NCBI RefSeq assembly: GCF_963924675.1
Contig: NC_089239.1
Coordinates: forward strand, 2,593,001 to 2,657,000
Length of the DNA stretch: 64,000 nt
Reading direction: 5' to 3'
DNA from: Phocoena phocoena
Lineage: Eukaryota; Chordata; Mammalia; Artiodactyla; Phocoenidae
Of this stretch, positions 21,185 to 30,784 are shown piece by piece. Positions within the stretch are counted from its first letter, which is position 1. Each line of letters begins with the position of its first letter. The position numbers and the translations under genes are program-made. The notes under the pieces are model-generated. The model saw only the letters and a list, made by a program, of their open reading frames with translations, had not been told where the DNA came from and made no database searches.

Positions 21185-21960
21185 ACAAAGATGACCTCTG
21201 TGGGCATCACAGCCCAGGGCTTGTTCCCCTGCAGTAGGACACTCGCCCACTCACTTACACGGGAGGTGCAAAGCCCACAGACTGTGTTGCTTCAACGTGA
21301 AACAACGTTCAAGGGTAACCCATCTACCCCACAGGTAAGTCATGGATGCGGGTCTCAGGTTACTCACCTCCGTGTCACTCAGCTGGGCCCCAGCAAAGCC
21401 TGAGCGCTGCCGCGGACCCCAGCTGCCCACCTCACATCCTGCTGCACAGGGAAGCGGTAACACCTGCTGCAGGGCCCCCACCCAACAGCAGGTGGCCCCC
21501 AGGTACACACAGTCTGGGGACTCCCTGCTACCTGCACTCACCCAGGGCTCGTCCAACAGGCAGAGCAGGCAGAAACAGGGGTCATCGACGTGCGTCATCA
21601 GACAGAACAGTCAGGGCAAGTGAGAAGCAGCCGTGTAGTATCAGGACCACGACCAAGTTCAATGTCAGCTCAGGATACGTGACCTGATCTGTGCTACAGC
21701 GGGATCTGTGTTGTGTGGGTCACACTTTGCCAGTCTCTCAGTGATTTCAAAAAATTCCACAAGTTCTGTGCATCCTAACCTTTGCCCTACTTTGCTCCAT
21801 CACAATGGCTATGATCAGGAATCCTGCCCGATCAGGTCACCAGGATGAGGCCACCAGGCCCTGACCTCCTCTCACAGTACAGGGGCCAGTCATTATAGTG
21901 TTTCTGATGATTTTTTATTCATCAGAAACCACTCCAAAACTGGGTTTGATGAGGTGTCGA
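21185..21960. other. Unassigned sequence
   Basis: No recognisable gene. Frames at 21251-21598 (minus), 21342-21623 and 21346-21687 (plus) overlap each other and show no domain. Confidence 0.5.
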
Positions 21961-21964
21961 ATTC

Positions 21965-22675
21965 TTCTGTAAAAAGCCTTTCTACATACCAACAACAGCC
22001 AGTTACAAAAGATTATGGGAGAGGGACATAAGATCCCCTTCAGAACAAAAATAAAAAATACTACCTAGAACTGGATATTAAAATTTTTCCAAAAAGACCA
22101 CAAAAATAAAAAAAAAAACCCACACCAATCACAGAAAAAAGAAAATGGAATAAAGAGAAATATCACATTTCTGGAGAACATAATTTAATATCTTTAGAAA
22201 TAATCTAAAATTAATCCAATCAAATCCCATCAGAATTTTTTTACTGGAGTTTGGCAAAAATGCTTCTGAACATCACTTGGAATAATAAAATATGTGAGAA
22301 GAGTCAAGAAACTTTTTTAAAAGAAAAGCTATTGAGGGGACAGGGCAAGACTCCACCCTCCGAATATAAAAATATATATACTAAAGTTCAACAGTTGAGG
22401 GAGTAATGGCCTAGAAATAAACAGGTGTATCAGTGAACAGAACAGAAAACCCAGAAACAGATCCAGGTATAAATAATAATTTAATATATGGTAAAAGTGG
22501 CATTTCAAATCACTGGGGCAGGGTGGATTAGTCAACAAATGGACTGAAGCACCTGGTGAAAACCTGGAAAAAATAATAAATTAGATCCTTACCCCTGAAA
22601 CATTCACCAGATTAAACTAGATGTGACAAAGACAAAACATGAAACCATAAAATTCTGAGAAAATGCCAGCAAATA
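21965..22675 (+). mobile_element. Old L1M ORF2 C-terminal relic
   Basis: Order of old L1 ORF2 motifs in sense: 'AATCCCATCAGAATTTTTTT', 'GCTTCTGAACATCACTTGGA', 'GGAGTAATGGCCTAGAAATA', 'GAACAGAACAGAAAACCCAG', 'GTGGCATTTCAAATCACTGG', 'CATGAAACCATAAAATTCTG'. Stops and indels occur throughout. Confidence 0.75.
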
Positions 22676-22679
22676 CCTG

Positions 22680-23235
22680 TATCATCTTGGGGTGGGACAG
22701 GAACTGTTCCATCCCTGCTGGCTGACTCCCGGGGGCCCCAGGCTCGCAGCTCGGAAGAGGAGCCCCCTCCCCTGGCCACAGCCCTGGACCCAGGCTCTTC
22801 CCCTGCCCTGCTTCCCTCCCCTGGGCGGCCAATGAAGCGTAAGCAGCAGGACCCTCCCTCACAGTGGCCCCAGGGAGGGCAGAACAGCCACGTTCCAATC
22901 TGATCAAGAAGCCTTTTTAGTATAAGCTTTTCTGGCCAACTGCCCAAAGAGCCCAGAAGAAGAAAAGGGAGCTGAATTTCCAGAGCCCCGGTGATGTGTT
23001 GTGACTCCTCTTCTCGTTCTAAGTAAACATTCACTTTCGTATCTAACTCTGAATTCAAATTTTTATATTCTTTTTCTTAAAGAAAAACCGCATTGCACAA
23101 GCTTCAGTCCCTGAAAACCTGGACCCAGGGTGCCTCACACTTCCCTGCAGCACCGTGATCACAAGCACCTCGCTGCAGCAGGAGCACGGTTGGGAGGAGG
23201 TGCTTGATAAGAATTCATGAAGTAACTGCACGTTT
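22680..23235. other. Unassigned sequence
   Basis: No recognisable gene. The 148-codon minus frame 22612-23058 starts inside L1M sequence and is Gly/Arg/Ser-rich without domain features. Confidence 0.5.
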
Positions 23236-23239
23236 ATAC

Positions 23240-23400
23240 CATGCAGTGTGCGGTTATGGTTAGAGCCCAGCCTTTGGAATCAGGCAGACTCCTCAGACGT
23301 TCAGTTCCTTTTCCTGTAAAATGGGGATTATAATAACTTGCCAGCTGGGAAGGCTGATGAGATCAGGTATGTAAAAACGCTAAGAACAGTACCTACTCTG
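23240..23400 (+). mobile_element. MIR SINE
   Basis: 'GGTTAGAGCCCAGCCTTTGG', 'AATCAGGCAGACTCCTCAGA', 'CCTGTAAAATGGGGATTATA' and 'AACGCTAAGAACAGTACCTA'. The middle is shortened compared with a full MIR. Confidence 0.8.
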
Positions 23401-23764
23401 TGGTGGTGAAATTTAACAGAAAGAAGGGCCAGAAAAACACATGTTAAGGTAGTCTGGCTTCTGAGCACACGCGTTTCCAGAACTGAAACGCTACTGTCCT
23501 ATTATCTACTCCAGTCTGTGATTTTTACCCTTAGAAAGAAAAAGACTACCTAGAGGGAATACTCATTACTGTGTCCATTGCAAATGTAGATCATGAAGCA
23601 AAAAATCATTGCAATTTTTCAACTGCTGACACTTCCAGGCAATTTAGTCAAAAAAATGGAAAAGTGACTGAAGCAGACAGTATATGACCTACAGAGAAAA
23701 AAATCAGGTTTCTCATAAAACGTAATTACCCACAGTGGCCTACGGGACTACAAATAATTGGTTC

Positions 23765-23935
23765 CTTACATCTGTATAGCACTCTGCAGTTCACAATTTT
23801 TACCGTTTACAGAGCATTTTTACAAGAGTGATCAATCTCACAACTTCCCCTGAAGTAGGTGTTCATACCCCATTTTACAGATGACCACTTGACGCTCCGA
23901 GAAAAACAGCTCTCTGGCCAGGTCAGTGTTTGGTC
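23765..23935 (-). mobile_element. MIR SINE
   Basis: Reverse complement: 'TATAGCACTCTGCAGTTCAC', 'AGGTGTTCATACCCCATTTT', 'ACAGATGACCACTTGACGCT'. Confidence 0.65.
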
Positions 23936-23939
23936 CTGG

Positions 23940-24740
23940 GGCCCTCCGTGAGGGCTTCTAGACCCTCCCAGGTCTTCCTACGGGCTCTTCTGCTTCAGGG
24001 GGTGAGCTAGGAAGAGGTGGAGTTTGCTGGTGAGTTCTCTGAGGTGAGACTGAGGAGAAGAAGTTGTCACAAATTCCAGCGGAGGTCACCGGTGGGCCAC
24101 GGCTTCCAGCAACGTGGGGTATTGATTCGTATTTATAATCTCTTTGGTCTATTGCAAAACAAAATGGCAGGCAAAGGGTCACGTCCTGAAGGGGAAGGAA
24201 AGAGGCCACCACAGCTGGTGAGCCGCCCCATAAACAATGCTTTTCTCCAGGCAGAATCCCTTTGTTCTACAGCAAAGACTTAGGGAGTGTCTATGGTGTG
24301 AGGCACGGTGCAGGATCCCTGCACTGAAAGAGGAAGTAAGTCATGTAGGTGGACAGGATGCCACATGACACTTGGCATAGGCTCCTTCCCTTCACCCTAC
24401 AAACTCTCCCAGCCATGAAAAATGAAAAAATAGAAAAAGAAAAAGAAAAGGAAAGCTGTCCCGGCCCACATCACCATCTTCTTCAAACCTCGGCTAAGCA
24501 CCGTGAGCGCACTGCCACACTTGCTGTCTGCATCGCCATTGTCATCCCATGGGTCCTGGTGGCCTCGCAGCCTGACTTCTGTCCCTTCCATCCCAACAGG
24601 ATGGCCTCGCCCAGCTCACCTGGGCCCATGGCAATGCACACCTGAAGAACATTGCTCGGCAGTACCTGCTAGGCCCAGATTGAGTCCAGTCTGGCTGTGT
24701 GATCAGAGGAAGCCGGGCAGACTCTCCTGATCAATAAGCC
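23940..24740. other. Mostly unassigned; includes one copy of an unexplained dispersed repeat
   Basis: Positions 24080-24215 are similar to 26970-27103 (see that feature). The rest shows no recognisable gene. The frame at 24349-24645 carries no domain. Confidence 0.5.
24080..24215. repeat. Unclassified dispersed repeat, copy A
   Basis: Shares 'AACAAAATG.CAGGCAA' and flanking blocks with 26970-27103 in the same orientation. By eye about three quarters of positions match over about 125 bp. I do not recognise the family. It could be an old LTR or DNA element, or a local duplication. Confidence 0.6.
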
Positions 24741-24760
24741 ATCAAAAGTCTTCCACTCGG

Positions 24761-25296
24761 TATTCACAATAGTCAAGACATGGAAGCAACCTAAATGTCC
24801 ATCAACAGAGGAATGGACAAAGAAGATGTGGTACATGTTTACAATGGAATACTACTCAGCCATAAAGAAGAATGCAATAATGCCATTTGCAGCAACATGG
24901 ATGGACCTAGAGATGATCATACTAAGTGAAGTAAGTCAGAAAGAGAAAGACAAATATATGGTATCATTTATACATGGAATCTAAAATACGACAGAAAAGA
25001 ACTTATCTACGAAAGACAAACAGACCAGACTTGTGGTTGCCAAGGGGGAGGAGGCAGGTGGGGGAAGGAAGAATTGGGACTTTGGGGTGAGCAGATGCAA
25101 GCTATTATACACAGGGTGGATAAATGATAAGGTCCTACTGTAGAGCACAGAGAGCTATACTCAATATACTGTGATAAACAATAATAGAAAAGAATATGAA
25201 AAAAATATAGATAGGTATGACTGAACCACTTTGCTGTACATCAGAAATTAACACAACATTGCAAATCAACTATACTTCAATAAAAAAAATTTTTTT
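24761..25296 (+). mobile_element. 5'-truncated L1: ORF2 end plus 3' UTR
   Basis: 'AAATGTCCATCAACAGAGGA', 'CAATGGAATACTACTCAGCC', 'GGTTGCCAAGGGGGAGGAGG', 'AAGGTCCTACTGTAGAGCAC', ending '..CTATACTTCAATAAAAAAAA'. The 15-bp flank AAGTCTTCCACTCGG (24746-24760) recurs as AAGTCTTCCATTTGG (25297-25311); the differences are C-to-T changes. Confidence 0.9.
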
Positions 25297-25311
25297 AAGT
25301 CTTCCATTTGG

Positions 25312-25589
25312 AAGCCACAGCTAAATGTTCACCAGAGGCTCCTGATAGGGGGTGGCCTTCCTCTTGTCAACAGGTACAGTCTGTGGTCCCCAACCCACAA
25401 CGGAACACAGAAGTCATGCCCTGAGACTCCCAAGGTTGGCAGGAAGAGGACATCGCAGCTCACCACCTGGTTCCACCAGGATGATGGCTCCCAGAACCCA
25501 GCTCCCGTGGTACGAGAGAGCTCAGGCGCCCGCGGAGGGTCTCACAAGGAGAGGGACAAGTAGAGTCTTGGAAGAGGATTCTCCACCCC
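25312..25589. other. Unassigned sequence
   Basis: No recognisable gene. It may include the diverged 5' part of the LTR whose end is at 26085, but I cannot support that. The 191-codon frame starting at 25352 runs into the minisatellite and is an artefact. Confidence 0.4.
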
Positions 25590-25922
25590 CTCCCCTCCCC
25601 CCTCCCATCCCCACCTCCCTCCTCTATCTCTCCCCTCCCCCTCCCATCCCCATCTCCCTCTTCCATCCCTCCCCTCCCCCTTCCCATCCCCATCTCCCTT
25701 CTCCATCCCTCCCCTCCCCCCATCCCCATCTCCCTCCTCCATCCCTCCCCTCCCCCTCCCATCCCCATCTCCCTCCTCCATCCCTCCCCTCCCCCCTCCC
25801 ATCCCATCTCCCTCCTCCATCCCTCCCCTCCCTCCCCACTCCCATCCCCATCTCCCTCCTCCATCCCTCCCCTCCCCACTCCCATCCCCACCTCCCTCCT
25901 CCATCCCCTCCCCTCCCCCCTC
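25590..25922. repeat. Homopyrimidine minisatellite, about 8 copies of a 38-42 bp unit
   Basis: The unit is built from CATCTCCCTCCTCCATCCCT followed by CCCCTCCCCCTCC-type runs, with copy-to-copy indels. Nearly every base on the plus strand is C or T apart from an A in each CAT/CCA. The minus strand is a dense array of GGGG and GGGA runs. Long open frames in all registers (up to 201 codons on the minus strand) are translations of the repeat. Confidence 0.95.
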
Positions 25923-25924
25923 CT

Positions 25925-26085
25925 TGAATGCATGACCAGCATGCCTTGCTTGGTGTGCAAGCCTCCCAGGGCAAGCTCTGCCCAAATCATCTGTTTGTGC
26001 GTAAATAATAAATGACTGTTGTTGTTTTGAGCTGCTATGTTTGAGGAAGGTTTGCTATGCGGCAATAAATAACATACACGGGACT
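25925..26085 (+). mobile_element. MLT1-like LTR, 3' part
   Basis: 'AATAATAAATGACTGTTGTT' followed by a 'GTTTTGAGCTGCTATGTTTG' block and 'TATGCGGCAATAAATAACAT' matches the end of ERVL-MaLR MLT1 LTRs. No internal retroviral coding sequence is present; it is a fragment of a solo LTR. Confidence 0.65.
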
Positions 26086-26089
26086 GCAG

Positions 26090-26830
26090 AAAATTCTGCT
26101 TCTACTTAGAAATTCTAAATGAAAGATGGTGAGAATTTTCTATGTATTAAACACATTACATAAAGTACAATACTGTATTGTAGAGATAACTGGAAAACTG
26201 CATGTACAAACTTGTGAGAGTCTGAAGAAAACTGTGTTTTGAATAAAAGGTCACAAGCAGTTATTTTCTAATAGATTGCCTAATATTGATTAGCAATTAA
26301 TACACGAATACTTTCGGAATTGATTTCTAAAGTAAGAGAAAATAAAATTTTCCATCTTTTCTTTCCAGAAGGCCACCATTAATTGCATTAATAGCCAAGT
26401 AAAGCTGTTTTAAACCTTTATCATCCAAATTAATTATCTACATTGTTATAAATTCATCCATTTTTCTAATCTAATCCAGGTCCTAGAACACTGATTTCTC
26501 TACTTTGGGTCTTAACTCGCTATTTCTGCACAGGAAACATGATGGAAGCTTCTGTGAATGTGATATACAGAACTATTACAAACAGCTCACATTTCTCCTA
26601 ACTCAGAATTTGGTTACAGTTCCCCAAAATTAGAAAAGAGAAAACATATATAAAACAGCATTTTCCTTTATAAGCAAAGCCCACTTGTAATAAACTACAT
26701 GAGATATTCAAATCTGCTTGAATAGAGCTGTTTAAAAATACATGGCTGGAATTCAGCATGCAGTTTGCAGGTGGAACAATAAAGACACTTGGAATTAATA
26801 ATTCATACGTGATTTAAATCCGGCAGGGAA
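26090..26830. promoter_or_regulatory. AT-rich block with clustered homeodomain-like cores (candidate conserved non-coding element)
   Basis: No repeat family fits this stretch. It contains several TAATTA/ATTAAT-type cores: 'ATTGATTAGCAATTAATAC' near 26287, 'TTAATTGCATTAATAG' near 26378, 'AAATTAATTATC' near 26428 and 'GAATTAATAATTCATA' near 26793. Repeat-free AT-rich islands with such clusters often prove to be conserved enhancers. That is inference; conservation cannot be seen from one sequence. Confidence 0.3.
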
Positions 26831-26834
26831 GGAG

Positions 26835-27319
26835 GTGGTGTGTCACGCACACTCTCACCCCCTTTATCCTTCATGCCCTATGTCTTCCCGTGGGCGGTTT
26901 TGCTCAGTGCCCGATTCGGGAAGTTTTGTATCCGAGATCAGGGATGAGAATTCACGACTCTGTGACTCTGTGAGGGTTACTGGGAATGGCCACAGCATCC
27001 ATCCACGTGGGAGGCCGATTTTATTAAAAATATCCTCCTTTATTATGAAACAAAATGCCAGGCAACAGGCCACACCCCGAGGTAGAAGAAAAGAGGTCTG
27101 AGCGCGGTGGCGAATGTCCACACTGCAGGCTGTGGGACTGGGGCTGGGGGTTCCCAGTCCAGAGGTCAGCTGGTCATGCAGAGGGTCCCCCGACAAGGGC
27201 CGTGGAGTGGGGCTCCCAGGCCTCCCAGCCTCAGACAGCACAGCCAGCCTCAGTCAGCAGGGGCGTTTGTACCAAAAGTGAAAGTCCACTAACCAATCCA
27301 AACAGGACCCAGTGTTTTT
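26835..27319. other. Mostly unassigned; includes dispersed-repeat copy B
   Basis: Overlapping frames on both strands (up to 125 codons) have no domain. Positions 26970-27103 pair with 24080-24215. Confidence 0.5.
26970..27103. repeat. Unclassified dispersed repeat, copy B
   Basis: Shared blocks with copy A in order: GGCCAC.GC.TCCA, then ACGTGGG, then AACAAAATG.CAGGCAA, then GA(A)AAGAGG. Both copies have the same orientation, 2.9 kb apart. Confidence 0.6.
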
Positions 27320-27333
27320 AAAAATGTAACCCA

Positions 27334-27500
27334 CGTAACCAACAAGGACGTACTATATAGCACAGGGAACTATACTCAACATTTTGTAATAACCTATAAG
27401 GGAAGAGAATCTGAAGGAGAATAGATATGTATAATGGAATCACTGTGCTGTACACCTGAAACTAACACAATATTGAAAGTCAACTGTACTTCAATTTAAA
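27334..27500 (+). mobile_element. 5'-truncated L1, 3' UTR end
   Basis: 'AACAAGGACGTACTATATAG', 'GTACACCTGAAACTAACACA', 'AACTGTACTTCAATTTAAAA'. The flank AAAAATGTAACCCA (27320-27333) recurs as AAAAATGTAACTCA (27501-27514). Confidence 0.9.
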
Positions 27501-27519
27501 AAAAATGTAACTCATCAAA

Positions 27520-27720
27520 TTCACTTTCACCACAGAATAAAATTTAAGAAAAAAACTCACTAGGGCTGTAAGACCAAACTACGAATGCCACAGGTGGCCA
27601 CCGAGGGTGGCACCATCCAGTCCCGCAGCACCAAAGCCCTAACGATAGTCCAGGCCTGACCGTGGTCAAACCTGGGGACACCAGCAGCTGACACACACAA
27701 GGACCTCCCGCTACCGCCTC
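27520..27720. other. Unassigned sequence
   Basis: I see nothing recognisable here. Confidence 0.5.
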
Positions 27721-27724
27721 TCAG

Positions 27725-27832
27725 CCACATGGCCCTGAACTAGTGACGTGACCGCTCCCAGCCTCAGCTCTTCCACCGTAGGATGGACATAACAACACTA
27801 CCCGTACTTGGTGAGGAACCGAGGCACTCGTG
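27725..27832 (+). mobile_element. MIR SINE, left part
   Basis: 'CTGAACTAGTGACGTGACCG' and 'CCAGCCTCAGCTCTTCCACC' follow the MIR core in sense. The 3' end of a sense MIR resumes at 28288 beyond two later insertions. Confidence 0.7.
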
Positions 27833-28028
27833 CTGTGGTTCTCAGAGGGCATCGGGACCAGCAGCGTCAGCATCATCTGGAAACCAGTGAGAAACACACA
27901 TTCTGAGGCCCCACCCAGACCCGCTGAGTCAGAAACAGAGTGGGAGCCCGTTAGGTGGAGAAGCTGCCTGTATTTTAATAAGCCCTGTCGGTGATTCTGA
28001 TTCACACTAAGGTCTGAGAACCGTGGCC
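27833..28028 (-). mobile_element. MER5A-type hAT-Charlie DNA transposon
   Basis: Terminal inverted repeats 'CTGTGGTTCTCAGAGG' and '..CTGAGAACCGTGG' with MER5A internal text 'CATCATCTGGAAACCAGTGA' and 'TGAGTCAGAAACAGAGTGGG'. It is non-autonomous and inserted into the MIR. Confidence 0.85.
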
Positions 28029-28039
28029 CAGATGTTCTT

Positions 28040-28272
28040 TTTTTTTTTTTTTTAATTGAAGTACAGTTAATTTACAATGTGCTAGTTTTAAGTTAGTTTT
28101 ACAGCAAAGGGATTCAGTTATACATATTTAAATACATTTTTTCAGATTTTTTTCCATTATAGGTTATTATAAGATATTGAGTAGAATTCCCTGTGCTGTA
28201 CAGTAGGTCCTTGTTGTTTACCTATTTTATATGTAGTAGTGTGTATGTGCTCATCCCAAACTCCTAATTTCT
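28040..28272 (-). mobile_element. 5'-truncated L1, 3' UTR
   Basis: Poly(T), then 'AATTGAAGTACAGTTAATTT', 'GGTTATTATAAGATATTGAG', 'CTGTACAGTAGGTCCTTGTT'. The flank GGCCCAGATGTTCTT (28025-28039) recurs as GGCCCAGCTGTTCTT (28273-28287), overlapping the end of MER5A. Confidence 0.9.
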
Positions 28273-28287
28273 GGCCCAGCTGTTCTT

Positions 28288-28345
28288 AAAGCACTTTGCA
28301 CAGTGCCTGGTCTGTGTTAATAGTTCAATAAATGACAAGTATCAC
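28288..28345 (+). mobile_element. MIR SINE, 3' part
   Basis: 'AAAGCACTTTGCACAGTGCC' and 'TTAATAGTTCAATAAATGAC' are the MIR 3' end, completing the element begun at 27725. Confidence 0.75.
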
Positions 28346-28349
28346 GGTT

Positions 28350-30640
28350 ACAAAGAGCTGAACTCAGCTCACCTCATCCCTTCCCCAGAATGCAGGTGAC
28401 ACAAGGTTCTACTGACAGGTGTTCAATTTCTGTGACGAGGACAATGGGGATGCTGACAATGGTGACGGGATGATTAAAATGGCAACTGTTCTACCTAGAG
28501 CGGCTGGAAGGGGGACAGAGACTAGAAGACACCCTAGTTCACGGCTGGGAATTTATGTGACTAACTCAGAAAAGCGTTGGCTTTGCAGCCACCCAGGACA
28601 GAAAGGCATGAAAGGAGCCTTCTTCACAGAACTTTATTTTAGTTCTCACTGTCACAGAATTCTCCATCATTGATCCAGGGAGGTTTGGGGAGCCCTGGTT
28701 GAAGGCCAGCTACTGCGCCTTCATGCGGCGGTTGGAATCCTAAGAAGGCGTCACTGCCCGCACGCCTGGCTGAGCTCCCAGCAGGCTGGAGAAGCAGCGC
28801 TGTCTCCCACTGTGAGGGGCCCGATGCTCAGGCTCTGTCACCCTCGTGGAAGGCTTGCTCTGCTGCTCCTGCAGATGCACTGGGCAAGCACGGAACTTGC
28901 CAGGAGCGCGTCTCCCTCCAGCCCTGCCCCAGCCTTGGGCCTACTGCTGGTCACAGGCCTTCCCCTGGAAACCACCTTTTCCAGACTCACCTGTTGACTG
29001 GCTCCAGCTAGGGTGAGGTGCAAGGCTGGAGGACAGACGGGAGGAAGAGGCCAGAGTATGTCTTCTCTTTCCTCTCTCTGCTTTGCATGGTACCTCTAGC
29101 AGTGGCACCAGACAGACCTTCCCTCCATGGCCCCAGCTGCCTCTGTGAGCCTCCGTGGAGATCCAGCTCTTGGCCTCTGTTCCACCAGCCTCAGGGTGGC
29201 ACTAGTTTCCTGCTATTGCCAATCTCTGGGTGACCACATCGCCCCCTATTCGGCTTTCAGGTCTTCCAAAGACCTATGTAGCTAAGTCCTTGCATTAAAG
29301 GGCTCCTATATGACTGCATGGGCCATGACTAATGTGGCCTCCTCTCACATCTTCAGCCTTGATCATGCCTTACCTGACACCTGTCCGACTGACTCAGCTC
29401 CCTAGCCAAGACTTTCCTCGGGACTATATTCTCCTGTGAGGAGTCCCTGTTCACACCTGGCTCTTCAGTTCTTATCTGTCTGTGATCATCCAGATTTGAT
29501 ACCAGCCTATGCAGCTGTGCCCTGACCAGAGCCCCAGCCCTGATCACTGAGACTGGATACCCACCTAACTCCAGTACCCTCGAGGACCAGCATGGGCCAC
29601 CTGTCCCTCCTTGAACTCAGTAATTAAGTTAATACTCACACTGAGTTTCCCAATAAATATTTTACATTTTAAACTCTTTCCAGGAGCAACCATACACCAT
29701 TAACTGATAGGTTAGTCAGGCAAAAGTAAATCTGTGACTTGAAATGACTGTCTAACTGGCCCCAAACTCACCTGATATTTTCACAACGTTCCACTTTCTT
29801 TTGGCTAGAAAGATACAGCAGATGTACAGACTAGAGTCAGAACACAGTGTTCCAGAAAATGAGGATGCATTTGGCAACTACCCACATAAGTGCAGTAAGT
29901 ACAGTATTAGTGACTATCCTTGCTTGAGGCTTCTTGTTTTGTAAAGAGATCTGTCCCATTTCAAGTCTTGCGTTCCAAAAGAAATCACCGAATTATCCTT
30001 AATGGCCAAACTCTAAAAGCTCAACTCTCTTGATTAATTTCTCAAAAAGCTCAAAAGTGAAAAAAGCTAACCAAACAACTGCATGTGAGGAAGAACATGG
30101 TGGTGTTGATCTGGGATTGGAGCCAGGACTGGCAGACACAGTGACTTTCCTGGGCAGACAAGCACTATATTTATTCAAGTTGCACACTGCACTACAGCTT
30201 TTGGAAACATTCAGTTCATGTCTGTGAGAGCTTCTAGAATGGGAAAGGGTATGGGTTTCCTTAAATGTTAAGTAAACTACGAGAAGTGATCAACTACCTT
30301 AATATGTGCTTCTGAGCCCTTCTGTCCTTACTCAGCTATTCCCAGTTTGCCCGGAAGCTAATGCAGGCAGTTGTCTTAAGGGAAAGCACATTAATAAAAA
30401 GAAGAAAAAGAACAGGCACAGATTTACAGGTTATGTTCTAAATTGATCGACTGCACAAATGCACAAGGCCCCCAAGAGTTTATGCCATGCTGCCTGTGCA
30501 AAGACACGGGGGCACTGTGTCTGCAAAATAGCCACGGCCCCTCCCATTCGACAAGCCCGGGAGACCCCACCTGAGAGCCCCTGGGCCAACACAAGGCCCC
30601 CACCTCGCTGTATTTGGATGCCAAGAGCCTAGTATTTTAA
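28350..30640. other. Mostly unassigned; possible old LTR-like repeat at 28850-29310
   Basis: No recognisable gene. The stretch 28990-29310 (C/T-rich 'CAGCTCTTGGCCTCTGTTCC', ending '..TTGCATTAAAGGG') has the look of an ancient LTR-like repeat, but I cannot name it. Short frames scattered here have no domain. Confidence 0.35.
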
Positions 30641-30687
30641 CATCACCTAACATTGTGAATGAGGATGTAAAATCCCAAGAAAATGTG

Positions 30688-30781
30688 TCTGTAGAAACAT
30701 CAGTGTGAAATTCAGTGCTTTTTCAAAGTGCATTGTTACTGTTTTCCTAAAACCACTGCCTGAATTTCAGGTTTCTACAGA
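30688..30781. repeat. Imperfect inverted repeat (hairpin) with 11 + 10 bp stems
   Basis: TCTGTAGAAAC (30688-30698) and TGAAATTCAG (30706-30715) pair exactly with CTGAATTTCA (30760-30769) and GTTTCTACAGA (30771-30781). A 7-nt bulge on one side faces 1 nt on the other, and the loop is 44 nt. No known element explains it. It may be a diverged palindromic MITE or a structured transcript. Confidence 0.8.
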
Positions 30782-30784
30782 TGT

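Noticed and set aside
25352..26065. Frames of up to 201 codons on both strands, rich in Pro/Ser/His or Gly/Glu/Arg/Met
   Set aside because: They are translations of the CCTCCC minisatellite in every register.
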